Source: Microcaldota archaeon (GTDB lineage: Archaea > Micrarchaeota > Micrarchaeia > Micrarchaeales > Micrarchaeaceae). From it: a DNA stretch of 64,000 nucleotides. The notes under the pieces were generated by a model that was not told the DNA's origin, ran no database searches, and saw only the letters and a program-made list of their open reading frames with translations. Below, piece by piece: positions 23,624 through 32,029 of this stretch. Numbering within the stretch: the first letter of the stretch is position 1; the number at the start of each line of letters is the position of its first letter. The DNA is taken from NCBI GenBank assembly GCA_028866775.1, contig JAGWHK010000002.1, forward strand, positions 98,264 to 162,263, written 5' to 3'. Both the position numbers and the translations under genes were made by a program.

Positions 23624-24628
23624 TTACAGAGCAGAGATAAGGAAGAACGCCCCAAGTGCCACTGTGATTCCGGAAAGGAGGAAAGGTATTGCAGGTAAAG
23701 GTCTCTTGTACTTTTTCAGCGTGTACATTGTCAGACCGAGCCCAAGCACAGCTCCGATTGCCACCACTATGCTGAGCGTGAAGTTAAGATAAACCGTGTA
23801 GGCTGATACCGCTACCATCAATGGCGCCATCAAGTCTCCTGTTCCCAACGCCGTCCTCGCCGAGAGCGGCACCATTCCGCTGTCCATCACGGGTCTGATG
23901 AGCGGATTCTTTGAGTAGATCTCCTTCTTGGCTTTTGAGTACTCGATCCTGTCCTTCTTGCCCAGATAGCTTGATGGTACAGCCTCGACCTCGCTGGCCA
24001 TTATCATGAGTGATAGGTTCCTGCTCATCGCGGCATTTGCCAGCACTATCATGTGCTTGGTCACGAAGACCGCTATTAGGTCATATACAGCCAGCCCTAT
24101 CATGAAGCAGAAGGCAAGCCAGAACGGCACCAGCAGGCCCAAGACCAGGCCTATGCTTATGCTGGCGATCATAGAGGTCATGTTTAGCATCTTTGGCCAC
24201 TTGAACTTTGCGATGACCATTCCGGCAGCGCAGAGAAGCGAAATGGCAAGTATCATCGGGGCAGACTTGCCGAAGGGTGCAGTGGAGAACAATACCGCGA
24301 CCGATAGCGAGGCGTTTCCAGACGCTATGGATGATACGATAAGGAAGAAGATGAACGATGTGTAGCCCACTATCCCTATCTCGAACAGGAGGAACAACAC
24401 CTCCAGCTTTATGAGTTTTAGGAGCACCATTATTATGGCGAGTATCGCGGTCAGCTCCAGTACCACGACAATAGAATACTCAACCAGATTTTGGCTTGTG
24501 ATCTGTTGCGGGGCGAAACTGAAGCTTGGGAATATCTGGCTTGCAAGAAGGAGGCCAGTGAACTGCACTATCAGGAACATCGTTATTATGTACAAAAGCT
24601 GCCTGTTTTCAATCACGTTTAGTGGCAA
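23624..24628 (-). CDS. presenilin / signal peptide peptidase-like aspartic protease (A22)
   Basis: 334 residues, about nine membrane helices. The two catalytic aspartates are in VYDLIAVF (YD motif) and LGTGDLMAP (GxGD motif), with a PAI variant of the PAL motif near the C-terminus (RPLPAIPF). This is the archaeal presenilin homologue family, which cleaves helices inside the membrane. The start is a TTG at 24628, 9 nt after the pelota stop codon, so it is the second gene of that operon. Confidence 0.88.
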   Translation of the reverse strand: MPLNVIENRQLLYIITMFLIVQFTGLLLASQIFPSFSFAPQQITSQNLVEYSIVVVLELTAILAIIMVLLKLIKLEVLFLLFEIGIVGYTSFIFFLIVSSIASGNASLSVAVLFSTAPFGKSAPMILAISLLCAAGMVIAKFKWPKMLNMTSMIASISIGLVLGLLVPFWLAFCFMIGLAVYDLIAVFVTKHMIVLANAAMSRNLSLMIMASEVEAVPSSYLGKKDRIEYSKAKKEIYSKNPLIRPVMDSGMVPLSARTALGTGDLMAPLMVAVSAYTVYLNFTLSIVVAIGAVLGLGLTMYTLKKYKRPLPAIPFLLSGITVALGAFFLISAL

Positions 24629-24637
24629 TTGATCATC

Positions 24638-25663
24638 TCATGCCGGAATCGCGGCGATATCGCTAAACGAATGGAGCTGAGTCCCGACCTCGTCCCCCGA
24701 ATTGAATACCTCTATCCTCACCTTCATCCTTTCCGCCTCTGACAGGGTCTCCTGCACATCGGGCCTGCCTATGAAGCTGTCGTTTACGAGCACAGTATCT
24801 GCAAGCCCGTCCTCGAGTTGCCGCTTGACATTCTCTATCCCGTATTTCGAAGATCCAGATGATAGGCCCGATAGGAACTTCTCCATAAGAAGGAATTCTG
24901 TCCTTATTCTCTCTCGCTCGAGCAACTTGGCTACGGCATCGCTCCTTATCAGCTCATAGACTCCGGACCGCTCGGAGTTGCTGGCCTGAGAGAGCACCAG
25001 CCTTTTCCCCATCTTTTGCATGATCCCCTTGTCCTCCCCGTATTTCTTTATGTCATCCTTCGCGAAGCCCGGCCCAGCTATTACCACGGTGTCGACGTTC
25101 ATGCTGCCAACTATGGATAGCACCTTCTCGTAGTACTTGTTCTGCTGCTCAGTGAAGTCCTTCTGGCTCATCCGCTTGCTCAGCCCGCTGTATATCTCGT
25201 TCTTGAACTCGACACCGTATCCGAGCAGGTAAGCGGGCAGCGCCTTCTCCTCGTCCACCACCACAAGGCCCAGCCTGGGCTTCTTGGTGTCCGAGACCGC
25301 GCTTCTGACCACCTGCAGTACATAGCCCGGCCATTTTTCCTTGACGACCTCTACCACATCGCCCGGGGCCACGTTTATCGTATGGTAGGTGTTGAGCCTG
25401 ACGTACTCGAGTGGCTTTGCGTCAAGAATCTTGCCGGACAGCCTGAGCCTCACGGCGCTCTTGTCCAGCTCGCTCTTCTCCAACCTCAGGGTTATGAAAA
25501 CCTTCTTCATCTCACCCTTGCCACCCTCCTCGGGCTTGAATTTGCGCTCGCTGTCTCCCCTCACCACGTCATTCTGGAAGACCACTCGCTGCAAAGACCA
25601 GAGGTCCTCCATCGTCTCCACTTTTACCTTGATCGAGCCGGTGCTTTCGTAGAATTTTATTAT
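24638..25663 (-). CDS. pelA: ribosome rescue factor pelota (aPelota), probable non-ATG start
   Basis: Dom34/pelota homologue that recognises stalled ribosomes together with ABCE1 and aEF1A. The N-terminal Sm-like domain has VETMEDLWSLQRV and NDVVRGDSERKF, the middle domain HTINVAPGDVVEV, and the C-terminal eRF1-like domain lacks GGQ, as expected. The first ATG in frame (25621) cuts off the first beta strand. The open frame continues upstream as (T)KIIKFYESTGSIKVKV, with no ATG, GTG or TTG before the stop. I place the start at the ATA at 25663, which overlaps the stop of a leaderless GTG mini-ORF (25677-25660); the ACG at 25669 is an alternative that matches the family's MKII start. Confidence 0.88.
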   Translation of the reverse strand: MIKFYESTGSIKVKVETMEDLWSLQRVVFQNDVVRGDSERKFKPEEGGKGEMKKVFITLRLEKSELDKSAVRLRLSGKILDAKPLEYVRLNTYHTINVAPGDVVEVVKEKWPGYVLQVVRSAVSDTKKPRLGLVVVDEEKALPAYLLGYGVEFKNEIYSGLSKRMSQKDFTEQQNKYYEKVLSIVGSMNVDTVVIAGPGFAKDDIKKYGEDKGIMQKMGKRLVLSQASNSERSGVYELIRSDAVAKLLERERIRTEFLLMEKFLSGLSSGSSKYGIENVKRQLEDGLADTVLVNDSFIGRPDVQETLSEAERMKVRIEVFNSGDEVGTQLHSFSDIAAIPA

Positions 25664-25812
25664 CTTCGTGGCCTCACTGATAGGATAATGATGCCCCCTT
25701 TATAAAGGCTTATGTGGATTTTACGGGGCAACCCTTAAATACATCGTTTTACTGACGAAAATACGACGATAGATATATAAATGTATGCAGAGTAGTAGGA
25801 TTGGTGAATCTC

Positions 25813-26037
25813 ATGGCAGAAAGAATCGGATCGGAAAGGCTCTCCAGGGATGATGGATACCTGTACTACCTAGGTAAGGACGGGTATGTCTGGAGGACCC
25901 CAATGAAGACGAACTCCCGCGGAAGGAAGTCGAGAGTCGGAAGCGAGAGGATAAGAAGGGACAAGGGATACCTCTACTTCATCGACAAGAGCGGATACGT
26001 CGCAAGGGCAAAGATGAACAGGCGCGGAAGGAGATAA
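25813..26037 (+). CDS. small basic protein made of two tandem repeats
   Basis: 74 residues consisting of two related halves. Each runs R(I/V)GSER(L/I) - R - D - GYLY - KDGYV or KSGYV - R - M - N - GR, and each ends in a basic run. The two copies are about 60% identical. Repeated GYLY and GYV strands with Arg/Lys tails suggest a small beta-rich nucleic-acid-binding protein. ATG at 25813 is preceded by GGTGA, with the TATA box gatatataaat at about 25770-25780. It has its own promoter and terminator. Similar small proteins occur in other DPANN archaea as far as I recall; no function is established. Confidence 0.75.
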   Translation: MAERIGSERLSRDDGYLYYLGKDGYVWRTPMKTNSRGRKSRVGSERIRRDKGYLYFIDKSGYVARAKMNRRGRR

Positions 26038-26084
26038 TCCTTCCCCCTGTTTCATAGGGGTGTATATTACAGTTCTATTTCTCC

Positions 26085-26122
26085 AATCAGAGGATGGTTT
26101 TAGATAATCCCTAACTCTGATT
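26085..26122. terminator. 8-bp inverted repeat between convergent genes
   Basis: AATCAGAG (26085-26092) and CTCTGATT (26115-26122) pair perfectly, with an inner GAT/ATC pair. A second small hairpin (CCCCT/AGGGG) lies at 26043-26061, just after the stop of the repeat protein. The 93 bases between the two convergent genes hold nothing else, so these are probable terminators. Confidence 0.45.
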
Positions 26123-26130
26123 ATTAACAG

Positions 26131-26526
26131 TCAAAGTACAATCTTCGAACCCTTTCTGATCCTCTCCCTCCTTGCGTTTCCAGCGTTGAGCTCTATCAGG
26201 TATTTGGCGTCACGTGCTGGGGCATACTGCGGGCAATTGAGGAGCGAGCTGCAGGGCTTGAGTCTTTCCTTGATGTCGACCACTGCGCCATCTTCGTCGA
26301 GCCATACAGCATCGATCGGGAAGCGCATGTTGTGCATCCATATGCTGTGCCTGCCACTGTGGTTGAAGGTGAAGAGCATGCACTGCTTCGCTCCGAGTTC
26401 CTGCCTGAACATCAGGCCTATGGCCCGCTTTATTGAACTGTCTGCGATTATTGCGGTGTACCGGCTCCTGTTTATCATTATGCTCCTGGTGGTGTATCTC
26501 TGGAGCCCGTAGAGGAACTTCAGCAT
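26131..26526 (-). CDS. DUF192 / UPF0127 protein
   Basis: 131 residues. The DUF192 fold is recognised by RAIGLMFRQEL, then FTFNHSGRHSIWMHNMRFPIDAVWLDEDG and the closing KYLIELNAG strand. The family is widespread in bacteria and archaea; some members are secreted, and no enzymatic function is established. No signal peptide is seen here. It follows the aldehyde dehydrogenase gene by 7 nt and so ends a three-gene transcript. Confidence 0.88.
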   Translation of the reverse strand: MLKFLYGLQRYTTRSIMINRSRYTAIIADSSIKRAIGLMFRQELGAKQCMLFTFNHSGRHSIWMHNMRFPIDAVWLDEDGAVVDIKERLKPCSSLLNCPQYAPARDAKYLIELNAGNARRERIRKGSKIVL

Positions 26527-26533
26527 TGCATCA

Positions 26534-28150
26534 CTAGGCCATCTCCGAGACGCTTTGCTCCCTCATGAACTGCGGCAGGTAGAACCTGCTTCCGGTTCCC
26601 TTTCCTGTCAGCCCGCTGGCCTTCCAGCCCACGAAGGTGTGTATTCCCACCATGGCCCCGGTTGTCGCGCTGGCCTCTCTGTTCGTGTAGACAACCCCTG
26701 CCTCTATCTTCGATATGAACTCCTTTACCTCCGACCTCTTTTTCGAGTAGAACCCTGCGGTCAGACCGAACTCCGTGTCGTTTGCAAGCCTTATTGCCTC
26801 GTCAAGCGTCTTGAAGCTTTCTATGGTAAGTATGGGCACGAAGAGCTCGGATTTGACCAGTTGGTTGTCATGCCTCGCCTCGATTATGGCCGGCTCCACA
26901 TAGCACCCCTTTAAGCCTGTCCTCACCTCGCTTCCCCCGTATAGTATCCTTGCGGTCTGCCGCGCTATGGCTATTGATTCCATATACCTCTTCTTCGCCT
27001 TCTCCCCTATCAGGGGCCCTATGTATACCTCCTTGCTCATTGGGTTTCCAATCTTCATACCCCTGGCCTTCTCTATTATCTTGGCTGTCAGCGCCTCCTT
27101 TATCGACTCGTGGACGTAGAGCCGGGACAGAGCGCTGCACTTCTGCCCGCAGTAGCCGAAGGCCGCGCTGGCTATCCCGTTCGCCGCTGCGTCGAGGTCT
27201 GCGCTCTTGCAGACTATGGCGGGGTTCTTACCGCTCATCTCGACTATGAACTGCGCATGCTGCCCGCTTGCTATGGAACTCCTCATCAGCTCTGTTCCCA
27301 CGGCCCTTGACCCGGTGAACGCGACCCCCCTGATAAGCTGATTCCTTGTTATCTCCTCGCCGAATGCGGATCCTGGGGAGGTTATGTAGTTGAAGGCCCC
27401 TGATGGCACTCCAGCATCCCTGAATAGCTGGTATATCTTTAGCCCGGAAAGCATTGCCGGGTTATCCGTCGATGACGGCTTGAATACCACAGTGTTCCCG
27501 GTCATCAGCGTGCCAGTGCTCATGCCTATGGATATCGATATCGGAAAGTTGAACGGCGCTATGACCGCAAACACGCCATACGGCCTGAGCGAGACCGTAA
27601 CCTTTTCGCTCGAGGGAGCCCCCTGGAATCCGGTAGTGTGGGTCGACTTGCCATGCAGCGACTTTTTCCTTGCGAAGCCCCTGTTGTTCTCGATCTCGTA
27701 GGCGTAGTACCTCATGAAGTCTATCCCCTCGTCCACCTCCCCGATCGACTCGTATCTTGTCTTGCCGTTCTCATAGCTCAGTATCGCTGCTATCTCGAAC
27801 TTCCTCTGAGAGAGCGTCCCGGCCGCCTTCCTGAATATCGAGGCCCTAATCTTGTAGTCGGTCTGCGACCATTCCAAGAATGCCCCCTGTGCCGCCTTTA
27901 TCGCAGACGATATCTGCGGCTGCCCTGCTTTCTGGAAGGTGCCGATAACTATCGCGCTGTCTATGGGCGACCTCTCGACGATCTTTTCTGCAGTCGTGAC
28001 CGGGGCACCCCCGATATATAAGGGGTGCTCAGCCCCGAATGCCTTCCTTGCCTGCTCCGCTGCCTGATCGAATAGCCTGTCGAATTCCTCTTCCTTTCCA
28101 GATTCTAGAAAGCCCTTGTAAGTTGATTCATTCGTGAATTTCCCCTTCAT
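26534..28150 (-). CDS. 1-pyrroline-5-carboxylate dehydrogenase (aldehyde dehydrogenase family)
   Basis: 538 residues. Catalytic Cys in GYCGQKCSA (the GQKCSA form of P5C dehydrogenases) and the general-base Glu in IVEMSGKNP, with PFNFPISI and FTGSRAVG for NAD binding. It oxidises glutamate semialdehyde to glutamate, the second step of proline breakdown; the first enzyme, proline dehydrogenase, is encoded at 35032-35883. The N-terminal 40 residues are of the P5CDH type. GGTGATGGG precedes the ATG. It lies in an operon with a secreted propeller protein and DUF192. Confidence 0.88.
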   Translation of the reverse strand: MKGKFTNESTYKGFLESGKEEEFDRLFDQAAEQARKAFGAEHPLYIGGAPVTTAEKIVERSPIDSAIVIGTFQKAGQPQISSAIKAAQGAFLEWSQTDYKIRASIFRKAAGTLSQRKFEIAAILSYENGKTRYESIGEVDEGIDFMRYYAYEIENNRGFARKKSLHGKSTHTTGFQGAPSSEKVTVSLRPYGVFAVIAPFNFPISISIGMSTGTLMTGNTVVFKPSSTDNPAMLSGLKIYQLFRDAGVPSGAFNYITSPGSAFGEEITRNQLIRGVAFTGSRAVGTELMRSSIASGQHAQFIVEMSGKNPAIVCKSADLDAAANGIASAAFGYCGQKCSALSRLYVHESIKEALTAKIIEKARGMKIGNPMSKEVYIGPLIGEKAKKRYMESIAIARQTARILYGGSEVRTGLKGCYVEPAIIEARHDNQLVKSELFVPILTIESFKTLDEAIRLANDTEFGLTAGFYSKKRSEVKEFISKIEAGVVYTNREASATTGAMVGIHTFVGWKASGLTGKGTGSRFYLPQFMREQSVSEMA

Positions 28151-28159
28151 CCCATCACC

Positions 28160-29605
28160 TTAGGCGTTAGCGTTAGTGGAGCAGTAGCCAGAATAGAACG
28201 GTATCGGATAATCGGTTGCCGGAATCCAGCCGCTTATTCCGTTTTTGGAAAGGCCGGCGTAGTAGACCTGCTGTGGATTGTCCCCGTAAGAGTTGCCTAT
28301 GCAGAAGATATTCCGGCCGTTGGAGGTGCATTGCGAACCCTGCAGCTCTGTTGGATATTGAGCTGTTATGCTCCATTTCCCAATAAGGCCGTTAGCCGCT
28401 ATCGGGGCATAGAATACAGATGAGGCGCTGCTCGAATATAGCGAAGAGAGCATAGCGGTCAAGCCGCTCGCGTTGATCAGGCTTGCGTATGAGGATGCTG
28501 AAACCGAATTGGCGAGCGTAGTGGTGTTGGTAAGCGCATTTATGTTGCTGTAGTTGGAGAACAGCGCCCCCAAAGACAGTGAGGCAGAGTTGCCGCCTAC
28601 GCAGTATATGGTGGCATTCGATATGGTACAGCTGCCCCCGTTAAGTGGCTGGGGGGCCGTAGGCATCGCCTTCCACTGGCCCACACCGCTCGAGGATATC
28701 TGGGCATAGTAGTTGGGGCTTATCTGGCCCAAGAACGATGTGGCCGCGTTTGAAAGCGCATTGGCCGCTGCCGCGCTGCTACTCAATGTAGAATTCGCCC
28801 CGATCGAATGGCCCGCCAAGGCCGAGGCGTTTATGTAGGTGTCACCGGTGCAGTAGATGTAGCCATTGTAGGCGTTGCACTGCCCGCCATAGAATGGCGT
28901 TGGATAGCTGGTCGTCTGCACCCAAGTGCCTATCCCGCTCGCCGAGACTGGGGCATAGAAGACCTTGTTGGAATTCGAGGTGTTCTGCGTTCCTACGCAG
29001 TAGATGTAACCATGGTATATCGAGCAGCTTCCCGAGTTGAATTGGGTAGGATAGCTTGTTGTCTGCGCCCATGTGCCTATACCTTTCTGGGATATTGGGG
29101 CGTAGTAAGCCTGCCTTGACTTGGAGTTGAACAGTATTCCCGAGTCACCAAGGCAGTATACATAGCTTCCGCTGGATGCGCATGCGCCATCCAAAAACGG
29201 TATTGGGTACCCCGTGGTGGAATCCCACCGTCTCACACCGGTACTGCTTATCTGCGAGTAGTAGCTCTGGTTGAAGTAGGGGGTTGGTGAACCCACGCAG
29301 TAAACGTACAGTATGGTTGTCGTTGCCGAACCGCCCTGGTTGTTTTGCTGCTGTATGTACTGTGAGTAGTTGAACCCGCCCGACTGGTTGGTCTGCGGCT
29401 GCGTTGTCGTGGTTGTTGACTGGCCGGTTGTCGTAGGCCCTATCGTCGTGGCAGGATTCGTTATGTTGGTGATGTTGTACGGTTGGGGCTGACTCCCATT
29501 CTTGCCTCCGGTTGAGGTGTTGTGGGACAGCATGAGACCGAGCAAGAGTACGCATAGCACCAGGGCGCCAAAGATCCCCAGCGTGAGCTTGGTGTTCTTG
29601 TTTAT
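28160..29605 (-). CDS. secreted kelch-like beta-propeller protein, probable ATA start
   Basis: 481 residues: a membrane anchor or signal (KLTLGIFGALVLCVLLLGLML), a Thr/Gln/Asn-rich linker, then about six repeats of the form YxYC(V/L)G ... (V)YYAPIS-xxGIG-W ... T-x-YP-x-PF-x-G-x-C. Each repeat brings two cysteines, which would staple the propeller blades. The fourth and fifth repeats have long Ser/Ala/Asn insertions. The nearest GTG (29560) leaves only half a membrane helix, so translation must begin upstream, where the only candidate is an ATA at 29605 overlapping the stop of a leaderless GTG mini-ORF (29616-29602). A TATA box (29634-29641) is present. Confidence 0.8.
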   Translation of the reverse strand: MNKNTKLTLGIFGALVLCVLLLGLMLSHNTSTGGKNGSQPQPYNITNITNPATTIGPTTTGQSTTTTTQPQTNQSGGFNYSQYIQQQNNQGGSATTTILYVYCVGSPTPYFNQSYYSQISSTGVRRWDSTTGYPIPFLDGACASSGSYVYCLGDSGILFNSKSRQAYYAPISQKGIGTWAQTTSYPTQFNSGSCSIYHGYIYCVGTQNTSNSNKVFYAPVSASGIGTWVQTTSYPTPFYGGQCNAYNGYIYCTGDTYINASALAGHSIGANSTLSSSAAAANALSNAATSFLGQISPNYYAQISSSGVGQWKAMPTAPQPLNGGSCTISNATIYCVGGNSASLSLGALFSNYSNINALTNTTTLANSVSASSYASLINASGLTAMLSSLYSSSASSVFYAPIAANGLIGKWSITAQYPTELQGSQCTSNGRNIFCIGNSYGDNPQQVYYAGLSKNGISGWIPATDYPIPFYSGYCSTNANA

Positions 29606-29661
29606 CGAATCGCCACTAGGTTATGGGTGCTTGTATTTATACCTTTTTGCCTGCCTTTTGG

Positions 29662-30531
29662 TCAGCTGCCCAATCCAACTGGAAGCCCTATCACCAAGGC
29701 GACTACCCCGCTGGCTATCGCGAGTATGCCAAGCGCTGCTGTCAGGTACACTATCTTCGACTTGCCTGCGATCTTTATCAGGAAGTCTATCAGGAAGAGG
29801 CTGACTATTATGGCCACGATTATCGCGGCAGCAAGGCCCGCTAGGCCTATGCTGGAGAGGGCTGACGAAACGTTGGTGTGGCTCGCTAGCAGGGTCAGGG
29901 CAAAGGCGCCTCCAGCCGCGAATATTCCTACAAGGAAAGAGAGCCTGAACGCCTCATCGGGTTCGATGTTCATCAGAAGCATCGCACTTGTCGTTATTCC
30001 AGACCTGCTCACCCCAGGAAGCGCCGCTATCCCCTGAACTATCCCGACCAGGAGGTAGTCCCTTATTGTGAGGTCCTTGAACTTCCTGGTGTTCTTGCCG
30101 TATCTCTGCTTCGTCCTTGAGTGCCATATGACCAGCGAATCCGCTATCAGGATCAGGCCTATTATCACCATGGGGATGCCGAGCGGTATTCCCCCGCTTA
30201 TCGAGTCAACGTAAAGGTAAAGCACGGCGCCTATCGCCCCGGTGACTATCGTTGTTATCAGGACATAGGTGAAAAGCCTCTTCTCTTCGTGGTTGCCCCT
30301 TAGCACCAGCACCCGTATCAGGGAGTATATCTCCCTCCTGAAGTATATTATAGCGGCAAGTATGGTGCCGATCTCCATGAAGAGGCCGAATGTGTAGGCC
30401 TGCGAGAACGTAAGATGCAGTAAAGCGATTGAGGCAATCCCAACCTGGGTCTTGCTGCTTATGGGAAGCCACTCGCTGATTCCCTGGACCAACCCGAGTA
30501 CGGCGCCTATCAAGATGTTGTTCATTTGCAT
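29662..30531 (-). CDS. uppP: undecaprenyl-diphosphatase UppP/BacA family, polyprenyl phosphate recycling
   Basis: 289 residues, about seven or eight membrane helices. Two diagnostic motifs are intact: LVQGISEWLPISSKTQ (Glu-rich first motif) and ALPGVSRSGITTSAML (PGxSRSG). The enzyme removes a phosphate from a C55-type prenyl diphosphate; in archaea the substrate would be the dolichyl-type carrier used for N-glycosylation, consistent with AglB in this window. The ATG at 30531 is chosen since the longer frame overlaps the upstream gene. Confidence 0.92.
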   Translation of the reverse strand: MQMNNILIGAVLGLVQGISEWLPISSKTQVGIASIALLHLTFSQAYTFGLFMEIGTILAAIIYFRREIYSLIRVLVLRGNHEEKRLFTYVLITTIVTGAIGAVLYLYVDSISGGIPLGIPMVIIGLILIADSLVIWHSRTKQRYGKNTRKFKDLTIRDYLLVGIVQGIAALPGVSRSGITTSAMLLMNIEPDEAFRLSFLVGIFAAGGAFALTLLASHTNVSSALSSIGLAGLAAAIIVAIIVSLFLIDFLIKIAGKSKIVYLTAALGILAIASGVVALVIGLPVGLGS

Positions 30532-30544
30532 CAGCGTTGGATCA

Positions 30545-30805
30545 TTATATGCCGAGCTTCCCTGCGAGTCTGCCAAGATATACGGTGACTATTACGGCTA
30601 TCACAGTTACGACAAGGGCGTAGCCCACCATGGCATATAGCCCCCCCTGGGTCCCGAAAACGATTGTGAAGAGCTTCTGTATCGCGCTGTTCCATGCGAG
30701 CGCGGCCACAAGGCCGAACGCCGCCGTCATTAGCCCGGTCACATTCTTGACTATGCCCTGCTTTATCTCTGCTCTCTTGCTTGGGCTTTCCTTTTTAGCG
30801 GCCAT
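30545..30805 (-). CDS. DUF5654-like small membrane protein
   Basis: 86 residues: a charged N-terminus (AAKKESPSKRAEIK), then helix one with TAAFGLVAALAWNSAIQ and helix two with YAMVGYALVVTVIAVIVTVYLGRL. The AAFGLVAALAWN motif is what I recall as the hallmark of the DUF5654 family, common in DPANN and other archaea. It lies 13 nt upstream of uppP and is probably co-transcribed. Function unknown. Confidence 0.72.
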   Translation of the reverse strand: MAAKKESPSKRAEIKQGIVKNVTGLMTAAFGLVAALAWNSAIQKLFTIVFGTQGGLYAMVGYALVVTVIAVIVTVYLGRLAGKLGI

Positions 30806-30855
30806 GCTACCAAATGGGATTGACGTTTATTAAGCTTTTCTTGGGCTGATTCGGA

Positions 30856-31965
30856 TTACAGGGTGTCTGTCATGGATAATAGCTTGCCTGAGCCCGCTTC
30901 AGAACGACCCTGCCGCCTGATTAGCTTGATGCACTCAATTGTGCCGTCAGCATAAATGTTCCTTCCATTTACGTTGTGGACAGTCTTGAGCTGGGGGACT
31001 GTGCGCTTGGTTTTCTCTTCCAGCACAAGCAAAAGCTCTACCTTGAGGATCACATTGCCGTCCGCTGAGACCCTGGTCACATTGCAACCGTCCTTGGCCG
31101 TGTCGTTTGACACCTTTGAGTAGCCTTCAAATGCCACTGACCTCTCCATAAAGTCTCTAGTTGCTTTGTAAAGCTCGTTGTGGCCTTTGCTGATGCTGTT
31201 ATCTGTTATTAGGTAGGTGTGCCAGCCGTGCCCATCCAGATATTCGGGAGGCACGCCAAGTACCTTCTCCTGGTAGCTGCGTTCCCTTATCATTACGAAT
31301 TGCTCCCTGTACTTTTCGGGGTGTGCCATTATGTCGGTGGGATCGAATGGGCATCCCTCTATCCCCATCTTCCCGAAGGCCTCTGACAGCTTTATCGCCG
31401 TGCCGCTAGGGTCCCTCTTCCCCTTGAACTCGGGCCTCTTTGGATCGGGGGCCTGATGGCTCTCCTCTATCTTTATTGTGCACCCAGAAAGGGAGCTTGG
31501 GTAGGCGTTTGCAAAGTCTGCATTGAGCTTCATGAACCCCACGACCGGCCTGGCCATGTTGGGTGCTATCAAGGCGGTAACACCGCTTATCTTAACTGAT
31601 TGCCTTGCATCCTCTGGGTTGATTCCCGTGGTCCCCATCGCAAAGTTCCAGCCGTTATTGCAGTAGTACCTCGCATTTTCAAGGGCTGATTTCGGAGTTG
31701 TGAAATCGACCACTATGCCATCCAGCTTGTGGAAAGGTGGAGCTCTTCCTGACCTTACTACAAGGCTGTATGCCTCCCTTTGATCAGGACCAAAAAGCTG
31801 CACCTCTGTCCCGCCAACATTTAGGTAGTCCCTCTTTTCGCTGCTGCCCTTAAGGGCGTATGGATACAGCTCAAACTCGTCGGACTGCCTTATCTTATTC
31901 GCCACAAGAGTGGCCATCTTTCCCGGAAGACCGTTCACCATAACTGGTGTCTTGGTAGTTGTCAT
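30856..31965 (-). CDS. dapB: 4-hydroxy-tetrahydrodipicolinate reductase, plant-type DapB
   Basis: 369 residues; the enzyme reduces the cyclic intermediate of lysine/diaminopimelate synthesis with NAD(P)H. Seen: the Rossmann start MVNGLPGKMA, VVDFTTPKSALENARYYC, MGTTG, IAPNM, and the catalytic region EESHQAP...PSGTA. The YC.NG.NFAMGTTG pattern, the long insert, and the C-terminal HNVNGRNIYADGT stretch belong to the plant-type (long) DapB rather than the bacterial one. No other lysine-pathway gene is in the window. Confidence 0.82.
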   Translation of the reverse strand: MTTTKTPVMVNGLPGKMATLVANKIRQSDEFELYPYALKGSSEKRDYLNVGGTEVQLFGPDQREAYSLVVRSGRAPPFHKLDGIVVDFTTPKSALENARYYCNNGWNFAMGTTGINPEDARQSVKISGVTALIAPNMARPVVGFMKLNADFANAYPSSLSGCTIKIEESHQAPDPKRPEFKGKRDPSGTAIKLSEAFGKMGIEGCPFDPTDIMAHPEKYREQFVMIRERSYQEKVLGVPPEYLDGHGWHTYLITDNSISKGHNELYKATRDFMERSVAFEGYSKVSNDTAKDGCNVTRVSADGNVILKVELLLVLEEKTKRTVPQLKTVHNVNGRNIYADGTIECIKLIRRQGRSEAGSGKLLSMTDTL

Positions 31966-32029
31966 TTCATCCCACTTTCAGGAAGAGCTGAACTTTCGGA
32001 GATATATAATAGTATCGGGCAAGTGGGAT

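Noticed and set aside
25710-25800. Inverted repeat ATCGT/ACGAT and a second TATA-like box before the repeat protein
   Set aside because: Only 5 bp with a long spacer; not above chance for AT-rich promoter DNA.
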